A stretch of DNA of 6,014 nt from assembly GCA_029262715.1 (NCBI GenBank), contig JAJCYX010000065.1, positions 1 to 6,014 on the forward strand. Direction: 5' to 3'. Made by a program: the position numbers and the translations under genes. Of this stretch, positions 1 through 5,814 are shown in pieces. The notes under the pieces are model-generated. The model searched no databases. It was not told the DNA's origin and saw only the letters and a list, made by a program, of their open reading frames with translations. Within the stretch, counting starts at the first letter, position 1. Each line of letters opens with the position of its first letter. Source of the DNA: Chloroflexota bacterium (GTDB lineage: Bacteria; Chloroflexota; Dehalococcoidia; Lucifugimonadales; Lucifugimonadaceae).

Positions 1-171
1 CGATTAGGAGACGACGGGCACGAGCGCCCTATCTCCACTCGGGACAAGGTTGAGACAGGGGTTCGAGAAATCTCTACAGGAAATTCATATCACGATCACA
101 GAATTTAGTTACGAAACACCGACCGAAACGCTCTCAGCGCACAAGCTGACCGAATTTCGAAGGGTATAAAG
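1..171. other. Leader upstream of rfbF, possibly including the 3' end of an upstream gene
   Basis: No complete gene is present. Forward frame 1 is open from the window edge to a TAG at 106-108 and would encode about 35 residues, rich in charged residues in its first part. This could be the tail of an upstream gene cut by the window, but I recognise no family, and frame 2 is also open from 8 to about 166, so openness alone is weak evidence. A poor promoter-like pair occurs at TTGAGA (50-55) and TCTACA (73-78) with a 17-base spacer; the -10 box matches consensus at only three positions. A 5-bp hairpin (TCAGC 134-138 with GCTGA 145-149, 6-base loop) lies just before the ribosome binding site. 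GACCGAA occurs twice, at 121-127 and 148-154. None of these is convincing as a regulatory element by itself. Confidence 0.4.
159..164 (+). promoter_or_regulatory. Ribosome binding site of rfbF
   Basis: GAAGGG lies 7 bases before the ATG at 172. This supports that start, which also gives the N-terminus expected for RfbF (MKxxILAGGxGTRL). Confidence 0.75.
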
Positions 172-942
172 ATGAAAGTTGCAATTCTTGCCGGTGGAGT
201 AGGCACTCGCCTATCCGAAGAGACCGAGGTTAAGCCTAAGCCGATGGTAGAGATTGGCGATCGCCCAATTCTCTGGCACATAATGAAGATCTACTCCCAC
301 TTCGGCTTCAATGATTTCGTTGTCGCTCTCGGTTACAAGGGCGAGTACATCAAGCGGTACATGATCGACCGCGCAACGATGAACAGCGACCTGACAGTAC
401 GCCCCGGAACCGGCGAGGTTCAGAGGCACAAGTGCAATGATGAAGACGACTGGGTCGTAGACCTTGTTGACACCGGCGCACTGACCAACACCGGCGGGCG
501 CATCAAGAAGCTCGGCCCCTGGCTTGGCGACGAGACCTTCATGCTTACATGGGGTGACGGTGTGGCTGACGTTGACATCCCAAAGCTCCTCGAATTCCAC
601 AAGGCTCACGGCAAGCTGGCAACGGTGACTGCAGTTCGGCCGCCTGCACGATTCGGCCACCTGGAGTTCGATGGCAACCGGGTATCAGAGTTCTCCGAAA
701 AGCCTCAGGTTGGCGAGGGCTGGATAAACGGAGCTTTCTTCGTACTCGAACCCGAAGTGCTGAACTATATCGAAGGCGATGACACACTGTTCGAGAAGGA
801 GCCTCTGGAAGCATTGGCCCGAGAAGGACAGCTGATGGCGTACAAGCACGACTCATTCTGGCAGTGCATGGATACGCTGCGAGACAAGGTGAGGCTTGAG
901 AGCCTCTGGCAGACCGAGCCACCCTGGAAGGTGTGGAAATAA
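172..942 (+). CDS. rfbF: Glucose-1-phosphate cytidylyltransferase (CDP-glucose pyrophosphorylase)
   Basis: This cytoplasmic enzyme joins CTP and glucose 1-phosphate to give CDP-glucose and pyrophosphate, the entry step to CDP-deoxysugars such as those of O-antigens. The 256-residue protein is full length (Salmonella RfbF is about 257) and is alignable from end to end from memory. The N-terminal nucleotide-binding loop is LAGGVGTRL (residues 6-14), followed by the conserved KPKPM (21-25). WGDGVAD (127-133) carries the expected metal-binding Asp129. SEKP (175-178), NGAFFVL (186-192) and MDTLRDK (233-239, with Asp234 as the probable second metal ligand) are the other family signatures. The last residues, PWKVWK, match the family's usual end. 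It is the first gene of a tightly packed set, and its TAA shares a base with the next ATG. The set includes an SDR and three C-methyltransferases, which suggests that the CDP-glucose goes to a branched deoxysugar. No CDP-glucose 4,6-dehydratase (RfbG) is next to it, although that is its common partner. Function is confident; the end product is inferred. Confidence 0.96.
   Translation: MKVAILAGGVGTRLSEETEVKPKPMVEIGDRPILWHIMKIYSHFGFNDFVVALGYKGEYIKRYMIDRATMNSDLTVRPGTGEVQRHKCNDEDDWVVDLVDTGALTNTGGRIKKLGPWLGDETFMLTWGDGVADVDIPKLLEFHKAHGKLATVTAVRPPARFGHLEFDGNRVSEFSEKPQVGEGWINGAFFVLEPEVLNYIEGDDTLFEKEPLEALAREGQLMAYKHDSFWQCMDTLRDKVRLESLWQTEPPWKVWK
926..931 (+). promoter_or_regulatory. Ribosome binding site of the SDR gene, inside the end of rfbF
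   Basis: GGAAGG lies 10 bases before the ATG at 942. An in-frame GTG at 933 is only one base past this site, too close to use it, so the ATG at 942 is preferred. Confidence 0.6.
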
Positions 943-2030
943 TGCGAATTCTTGTAACTGGACACAAAGGCTACATCGGCACGGTAATGGTGCCCATGCT
1001 CCTGGAAGAAGGCCACGACGTTGTCGGGCTAGACAGCGAGCTATTTGGCACGGACTGCCTGCTGGGTGACTCAGAGCCACAGATTCCTGAGTTCAAGATG
1101 GACGTCAGGGAAGTGGACTCACGAGACCTCGAAGGCTTCGACGCCATCATCCACCTTGCGAACCTGAGCAACGACCCACTGGGCTCGCTCAACGCCTCGC
1201 TTACATATGAGATCAACTACCACGCCTCGGTAAACCTGGCCAAACAGGCCAAGCGTGCCGGCGTCGGGCTGTTCATCCACTCGTCATCCTGCAGCATGTA
1301 CGGTGCGGCTGGCGACAAGATCCTGGACGAGAAGTCCGACTTCAACCCTGTCACGCCCTACGCCAAGTCGAAGGTGCTGACAGAGCAGGCCGTATCCAAG
1401 CTGGCCGGTGACGGCTTCAGCCCGGTGTTCCTGCGCAACGCAACAGCCTACGGTGTCTCACCGAAGCTGCGAGGCGACCTCGTGCTCAACAACCTGACCG
1501 GATGGGCATTCACCACCGGTGAGGTCATGATCCTGAGTGACGGCACCCCATGGCGGCCGATCATCCACATCGCTGACATCTCTCGTGCATTCATTGCAGT
1601 TCTCAACGCACCGCGCGAAGTCGTGCACAACGAAGCGTTCAACGTGGCTGTGCCGGGCGAGAACTACCAGGTACGCGAACTTGCGGCAATGGTTGAAGAG
1701 ATCGTTCCCGGATCAAAGGTCGTCTACGCCAAGGACGGCGGGCCAGACCCTCGCTGCTACAGGGTGGACACCACAAAGATCGAAACGCTATTGCCTGACT
1801 TCAAGCCGCAGTGGACCGCTCGGAAGGGTGTCGAAGAGCTTTACAAGGCATACAAAGACAACAACCTCACCGAGGCAGACCTCAACGGAACGCGATTCCA
1901 GCGCATCAAGCACATCGAACGCAACCAGGAAACTGGTGAAGTCGACTCAACGCTTCGCTGGACCGAATCGACCGATGAAGGTGACCTTGCGCCTGAGAGC
2001 GAGCTAATCAGCTCGGGGAGCAATAACTAA
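942..2030 (+). CDS. NAD-dependent extended SDR, nucleotide-sugar epimerase/reductase
   Basis: This 362-residue protein belongs to the NAD-dependent epimerase/dehydratase family of extended short-chain dehydrogenases and probably changes or reduces a ring carbon of a CDP-sugar. Visible features, in order, are the Rossmann loop GHKGYIG (residues 7-13), Asp31 at the end of strand 2 (favouring NAD over NADP), HLANLSNDP (71-79), the SSSCSMYG segment (114-121), and the catalytic pair Tyr140 and Lys144 in YAKSK. A substrate-side motif, DGTPWRPIIHIADI, spans 200-213. In 4,6-dehydratases the residues before the YG carry an Asp-Glu or Asp-Lys acid/base pair; here they are Cys-Ser, so an epimerase or reductase is more likely than RfbG. 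Residues about 300-362 extend past the usual SDR end with an RFQRIKH segment and a tail rich in acidic residues and Ser. The ATG at 942 overlaps the rfbF stop (TAATG). A GTG at 933 would add three residues (MEI) ahead of MRILVTG but has no properly spaced ribosome binding site. Exact substrate and reaction cannot be assigned. Confidence 0.9.
   Translation: MRILVTGHKGYIGTVMVPMLLEEGHDVVGLDSELFGTDCLLGDSEPQIPEFKMDVREVDSRDLEGFDAIIHLANLSNDPLGSLNASLTYEINYHASVNLAKQAKRAGVGLFIHSSSCSMYGAAGDKILDEKSDFNPVTPYAKSKVLTEQAVSKLAGDGFSPVFLRNATAYGVSPKLRGDLVLNNLTGWAFTTGEVMILSDGTPWRPIIHIADISRAFIAVLNAPREVVHNEAFNVAVPGENYQVRELAAMVEEIVPGSKVVYAKDGGPDPRCYRVDTTKIETLLPDFKPQWTARKGVEELYKAYKDNNLTEADLNGTRFQRIKHIERNQETGEVDSTLRWTESTDEGDLAPESELISSGSNN
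2015..2020 (+). promoter_or_regulatory. Ribosome binding site of the first C-methyltransferase
   Basis: GGGGAG lies 9 bases before the ATG at 2030, within the last codons of the SDR gene. It supports translation starting at the TAATG overlap. Confidence 0.7.
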
Positions 2031-3265
2031 TGATTGGTGAGAATGTAAAAGGCAACTGCCGTTCATGCGGCTCGTCGCAGCTAAAAAGCGTGCTTGCACT
2101 CGGCAACACGCCTCTTGCTGACGCCCTTGTCAAAAAAGAGGATGTTGACGGCCCAGAAGCCACATACCCGCTTGACGTCGCGTTCTGCACCGAATGCGCG
2201 CTCATGCAGATCATGGAGACGGTTCCGCCTGAGGAGCTGTTCTGCCAGGATTACCCGTACTTCTCGTCAGTCTCGGACACGGTCGTCGGGAACGCCAAAG
2301 ACAACACCGAGCACCTGATCAAAACGCGCAACCTCGACGAAAACAGCTTCGTGATCGAGCTTGCGAGCAATGACGGTTACCTGCTTCAGAACTATGTGAA
2401 GGCAGGAATCCCAGTGCTTGGCATCGATCCTGCCGACACCGTTGTCAAGGTGGCGCTCGAAAAGGGCGTCCCGACTATGGAGCGATTCTTCAGCCTGGAA
2501 CTGGCCAAGGAGCTTGCTGCAGAAGGCAAGCAGGCCGATGTGATCCACGGCAACAATGTCCTGGCCCATGTCGCCGATCTTACTGGATTCGTGGACGGCA
2601 TAGCCGTAGCGCTGAAGCCCGACGGCGTAGCAGCGATTGAAGTTCCGTATCTACGAGACCTGATTGAGCGCAACGAGTTCGACACGATCTACCACGAGCA
2701 CCTGTGCTACTTCTCGGTGACATCACTGACGAACCTTTTCAGGGCTCACGGTCTTTACTTGAATGATCTGAAGCGCCTTTCGATCCACGGCGGATCAATG
2801 CGACTATTCATCGAGAAGAAGGACGCTCCCACCGAGTACATCAAGCAGCTACTTGCTGAAGAAAAAGAGCTTGGCATCGATAAGTTCGAGTATTACGAGA
2901 ATTTCGGCCAGAACGTAGAAAAGTTGATGGCAGGCCTTCGAGACTTGCTCGGCGGCCTGAAGGCTGACGGCAAGAGGATTGCTGCCTACGGCGCTGCCGC
3001 CAAGGGCGCAACCATGCTGAACTGCTCAGGTATCGGCACCGAGACTCTCGACTACGTCGTTGACCGCAACGTGCACAAACAGGGCAAGACAATGCCCGGT
3101 GTACACGTCCCGATCGAAGCTCCAGAAAAGCTGCTTGAGGATATGCCGGACTACGTACTGCTACTTGCATGGAACTTCAAGGATGAAGTGATGAAGCAGC
3201 AGGCGGAGTTCATCGAAAAGGGCGGCAAATTCGTCGTCCCGGTTCCTGAGCCACAGGTGGTCTAA
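2030..3265 (+). CDS. Zinc-binding sugar C-methyltransferase, TylC3/NovU/TcaB9 type
   Basis: This 411-residue SAM-dependent methyltransferase probably adds a methyl group to a carbon next to a keto group of a nucleotide-linked 4-keto-deoxysugar, usually C3. It has the three-part family architecture. The N-terminal zinc-binding domain has Cys10, Cys13, Cys53 and Cys56 (two CxxC pairs). The central SAM domain has motif I at 108-119 (VIELASNDGYLL) and the HGNNVLAHV segment at 173-181. The C-terminal C-methyltransferase domain contains YGAAAKGATMLN (320-331) and DYVVDRNVHKQGK (341-353). IYHEH at 220-224 supplies Tyr221, Glu223 and His224, which by eye match the Tyr/Glu/His catalytic set described for TcaB9. 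Length is close to TcaB9 (about 410). The ATG shares its first base with the SDR stop codon, so expression is probably coupled. It resembles the antibiotic-sugar enzymes more than the two downstream paralogues do. Family is confident; the carbon methylated and the use of a CDP-linked rather than dTDP-linked sugar are inferred from context. Confidence 0.92.
   Translation: MIGENVKGNCRSCGSSQLKSVLALGNTPLADALVKKEDVDGPEATYPLDVAFCTECALMQIMETVPPEELFCQDYPYFSSVSDTVVGNAKDNTEHLIKTRNLDENSFVIELASNDGYLLQNYVKAGIPVLGIDPADTVVKVALEKGVPTMERFFSLELAKELAAEGKQADVIHGNNVLAHVADLTGFVDGIAVALKPDGVAAIEVPYLRDLIERNEFDTIYHEHLCYFSVTSLTNLFRAHGLYLNDLKRLSIHGGSMRLFIEKKDAPTEYIKQLLAEEKELGIDKFEYYENFGQNVEKLMAGLRDLLGGLKADGKRIAAYGAAAKGATMLNCSGIGTETLDYVVDRNVHKQGKTMPGVHVPIEAPEKLLEDMPDYVLLLAWNFKDEVMKQQAEFIEKGGKFVVPVPEPQVV
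3255..3260 (+). promoter_or_regulatory. Ribosome binding site of the second C-methyltransferase
   Basis: AGGTGG lies 7 bases before the GTG at 3268 and 10 bases before an in-frame TTG at 3271. It overlaps the last codons of the preceding gene. GTG is favoured as the start. Confidence 0.55.
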
Positions 3266-3267
3266 GA

Positions 3268-4482
3268 GTGTTGGAAACTGCAATTCCTGAATCGCGGGCG
3301 ACAGACCGCAAAGCGCTGGTCTGCCAGTCCTGTGAAAAGCCCGAGGCACGTGTCTTCCTGGAACTGGGAGAGGTGCCGACAAACAGCATGGTTCTGCTCG
3401 ACACGAAGGAAAAGGCTGTCAGCTACCCAAAGGGCAAGCTGACCCTGGCTTTCTGCGAGTCTTGCGGTTTCATATTCAATCCGGACTTCGATCCTGCGCT
3501 CGTCGACTACTCACAGTCGTACGAGAGCTCGCAGGCCTTCTCACCGCGCTTCAATGAGTTCGCTGAGAGGCTGGCGAAGGGTCTTGCTGACGAATACGAT
3601 CTTGCTGACAAGACCTGTGTTGAGATCGGCTGTGGTGGCGGAGATTTCCTACAGCAGGTTGAGTTGCAAGGCATCAAGGCCGGTATTGGCGTTGATCCGG
3701 CAGCAGACCCCGATCACAGGGTGGAAAACTCCACGACAAACCTCAGCTTCATCCGTGAGTTCTTCGCTGAAGAGCACGGCAATCTGAACCCTGATTTCCT
3801 GTGCTGCCGCCACACGCTAGAGCACGTTCCTGACCCGGCCGCTTTCGTACGAACGGTTCGCCGTTCACTTGGCGAAGAGAGTTCGGTTCCGGTCTTCTTC
3901 GAAGTACCTGACACTCTGCGAGTGCTCAAAGAGGCTGCATTCTGGGATGTGTACTACGAACACTGCTCCTACTTCACACCGGAATCGATGGCTGCCCTGT
4001 TCGAGCAAGAAGGCTTCACAGGTGTTCGGACTGAGCTGGATTTCGATGATCAGTACCTGCTTCTGCACTGCAAACCGGCTCGCTCGACGAGCCATGCAGA
4101 CAGCAGCAAGTCGTACGTTCGTGACCTTTCGGAAGATGTCGAGGCGTTCTCAGAGAAGTACCGCGCTCACATCGCAGGTTGGTCGAAGTTCCTGGCTGAT
4201 GCAAACGACGCCGGAAAGCGTGTCGTTGTCTGGGGAGGCGGCTCCAAGGGTGTTGCCTTCGTCAACAGCGTGCCCGGAGGCGACCTGATCGACTTCATCG
4301 TTGACATCAACCCGGCGAAGCAGAGCAAATTTGCTGCCGGTACCGGTCACCGCATAGTCGGTCCGGACGAGCTTCGAACTGCGGCTCCTGACGTCGTACT
4401 GGTGATGAACCCGATCTACGTTGACGAGATCAGCGAGACACTACTTGGCATGGGCATTCACGCAGAAGTGCGAAGTGTTTAG
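3268..4482 (+). CDS. Zinc-binding SAM-dependent C-methyltransferase, second of three
   Basis: This 404-residue protein has the same three-part architecture as its neighbour but belongs to a different branch. Zinc ligands are Cys19, Cys22, Cys63 and Cys66. The SAM motif is a classical glycine-rich loop, VEIGCGGGDFL (118-128), followed by CRHTLEHV (180-187). The putative active-site segment WDVYYEH (226-232) keeps Tyr229, Glu231 and His232, the set expected for catalysis. The C-terminal domain carries VVWGGGSKGVAF (320-331) and VDINPAKQSKF (345-355), followed by GTG and VGPDEL. These blocks recur in the next gene, which points to an old tandem duplication. The start is a GTG two bases after the previous stop, with a TTG as the next codon, and no earlier ATG exists nearby. 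The gene is in the same transcription unit as genes 1-3. Likely role is methyl transfer to a sugar carbon of the cluster's nucleotide sugar; the target position is unknown. Confidence 0.88.
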   Translation: MLETAIPESRATDRKALVCQSCEKPEARVFLELGEVPTNSMVLLDTKEKAVSYPKGKLTLAFCESCGFIFNPDFDPALVDYSQSYESSQAFSPRFNEFAERLAKGLADEYDLADKTCVEIGCGGGDFLQQVELQGIKAGIGVDPAADPDHRVENSTTNLSFIREFFAEEHGNLNPDFLCCRHTLEHVPDPAAFVRTVRRSLGEESSVPVFFEVPDTLRVLKEAAFWDVYYEHCSYFTPESMAALFEQEGFTGVRTELDFDDQYLLLHCKPARSTSHADSSKSYVRDLSEDVEAFSEKYRAHIAGWSKFLADANDAGKRVVVWGGGSKGVAFVNSVPGGDLIDFIVDINPAKQSKFAAGTGHRIVGPDELRTAAPDVVLVMNPIYVDEISETLLGMGIHAEVRSV

Positions 4483-4555
4483 CAAGCAGAGCCTGGCGAC
4501 AAGTTATCACCCCATTCGACGAATCACCGACCAACTCGCACTCGAGGCACTCTAG
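4483..4555. other. 73-base gap between the second and third methyltransferase genes
   Basis: This is the longest fully visible space between genes. It contains no hairpin followed by a T run and no convincing promoter boxes, so read-through from gene 4 is likely. Its end holds the ribosome binding site for gene 5 and an in-frame TAG immediately before that ATG. Confidence 0.5.
4544..4547 (+). promoter_or_regulatory. Ribosome binding site of the third C-methyltransferase
   Basis: GAGG lies 8 bases before the ATG at 4556. The codon directly before that ATG is an in-frame TAG (4553-4555), so no longer N-terminus is possible and the start is well fixed. Confidence 0.6.
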
Positions 4556-5767
4556 ATGACAGTTCAGGCTGACAATCAGCGCCAGGAGTCACCCGACTTG
4601 GCTGACCAGACATGCGCGGCATGCGGCTCGTCCAACCTGCGCTTCGTCGTAAATGTTCCGCAGGTTCCCGCGTTCTGCAACGTGCTGCTCGACAACGCCG
4701 AGGCCGCAGCTTCCGTCAGACGAGGCGATATTCAACTCGTCTACTGCGAAGGCTGCTCATTCCTGTTCAACGGCGCGTTCGACGCATCCGTGCTGGCGTA
4801 CTCACCTGACTACGCCAACTCGCTGTCCTGCTCACCGAGCTTCGGTTCGTTCTTAGAGGAGACGTCTGAGCGACTCGTCGAAAAGCACGTCCTGAACGAG
4901 AACACAGTGCTCGAACTAGGCTGCGGGGACGGTGATTTCCTGACCCGGCTCTGCACTATCGGGAACAATCGTGGCTTTGGCTTCGACCCTTCGTACTTCG
5001 GCCCGACCACTGTCGATGCCGGAAACGGTGTCACGTTCAAGGACCGCTACTATACCGGCGATGATGCGGTAGAAGCCGATCTTGTCTGCTCAAGGCATGT
5101 GCTTGAGCATGTCGAGGAGCCGCTGGAGTTCATGCAGCTACTCGCAGGAGCAGCAAGTAAGAGCCGAGGCAAGCTATATGTCGAGGTGCCCAACGCCACC
5201 TATATGCTCGAAAAGCCGGCGATCTGGGACCTCATCTACGAACACCCCGGATACTTCACGGACCGTGCACTCGTTTCGGTCGCTGAAAAGGCCAGACTGA
5301 GCGTTAGCGAAAGCAGCGCCACGTTCCTGGACCAGTTCCTCTACATCGATGCCGATGCCTCCGGTTCGGCAACTGAATCTCACAAGAGCAAGACAACGTC
5401 TCTCAGCAGGTTAGACCAGCTGGTCTCGGGATTCCGGGATGAGGTCGAAAACAGCGTAAAGCGGTGGACTAACGAGGTTCAGCGACTGGCCGTAGATGGC
5501 AAGCGCGTTGTGACATGGGGAGCCGGATCAAAGGGAGTCACCTTCCTCAACCTGGTCGACAGCTCCAGCATTGAGCACATCGTCGATATCAACCCTGCCA
5601 AGCACGGAAAGTTCGTGCCCGGGACAGGCCAGACGGTCGTTGGTCCTGAGGCTCTCGTCGAATACCAGCCCCATCTTGTCCTGCTTATGAACGGCGCTTA
5701 CGAAAACGAAGTCAAGGAAATGATCCGCAGCCTGAATGTAGATGCAACGGTCAAGGTCGTCGACTAG
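4556..5767 (+). CDS. Zinc-binding SAM-dependent C-methyltransferase, third of three, altered active-site segment
   Basis: This 403-residue protein is a diverged paralogue of the gene before it. Zinc ligands are Cys20, Cys23, Cys64 and Cys67. SAM motif I is VLELGCGDGDFL (118-129), followed by CSRHVLEHV (178-186). The C-terminal domain has VVTWGAGSKGVTF (318-330) and HIVDINPAKHGKF (341-353), followed by a PGTG segment and VGPEAL, nearly the same blocks as in gene 4. The putative catalytic segment reads WDLIYEH (224-230). Glu229 and His230 are kept, but the position holding Tyr221 in gene 3 and Tyr229 in gene 4 is Ile227, with a Tyr at 228 instead. This may mean a different substrate, or that the neighbouring Tyr does the job. 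The start is fixed by the in-frame stop just before the ATG. It probably methylates a sugar carbon in the same pathway; a non-methylating or supporting role cannot be excluded. Confidence 0.87.
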   Translation: MTVQADNQRQESPDLADQTCAACGSSNLRFVVNVPQVPAFCNVLLDNAEAAASVRRGDIQLVYCEGCSFLFNGAFDASVLAYSPDYANSLSCSPSFGSFLEETSERLVEKHVLNENTVLELGCGDGDFLTRLCTIGNNRGFGFDPSYFGPTTVDAGNGVTFKDRYYTGDDAVEADLVCSRHVLEHVEEPLEFMQLLAGAASKSRGKLYVEVPNATYMLEKPAIWDLIYEHPGYFTDRALVSVAEKARLSVSESSATFLDQFLYIDADASGSATESHKSKTTSLSRLDQLVSGFRDEVENSVKRWTNEVQRLAVDGKRVVTWGAGSKGVTFLNLVDSSSIEHIVDINPAKHGKFVPGTGQTVVGPEALVEYQPHLVLLMNGAYENEVKEMIRSLNVDATVKVVD

Positions 5768-5779
5768 ACGGCGGCCGTC
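5767..5779 (+). other. Short GC-rich hairpin at the end of the third methyltransferase gene
   Basis: GACGG (5767-5771) can pair with CCGTC (5775-5779) around a CGG loop, beginning on the last base of the stop codon. No T-rich run follows (the next bases are GCAGATATCACC), so it does not look like an intrinsic terminator. It could affect mRNA stability or be chance. Confidence 0.25.
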
Positions 5780-5814
5780 GCAGATATCACCCTGCTGTTC
5801 CTTGTCTAATTGAA

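Noticed and set aside
15..30. GGGC/GCCC inverted repeat near the window start, considered as a terminator
   Set aside because: The stem is only 4 bp with a 6-base loop and has no T run after it.
50..78. TTGAGA-17-TCTACA as the operon promoter
   Set aside because: The -35 box is good but the -10 box matches only three of six positions, and such pairs are common by chance; kept only as a remark in the leader entry.
211..660. Reverse-strand open frame of 149 codons inside rfbF
   Set aside because: It lies fully antisense to a confidently identified gene, has no recognisable domain, and its openness follows from the codon bias of the real gene.
1537..2007. Forward open frame of 156 codons in another frame of the SDR gene
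   Set aside because: It overlaps the conserved C-terminal half of the SDR; its product is rich in Arg, Ser and Thr, as expected for an out-of-frame shadow.
942..2030. Assignment of the SDR as CDP-glucose 4,6-dehydratase (RfbG)
   Set aside because: The characteristic Asp-containing active-site segment is missing and the overall motifs fit a general epimerase/reductase better.
3869..4288. Forward open frame of 139 codons in another frame of the second methyltransferase
   Set aside because: It overlaps the active-site and C-terminal regions of a clear methyltransferase and has no recognisable motif.
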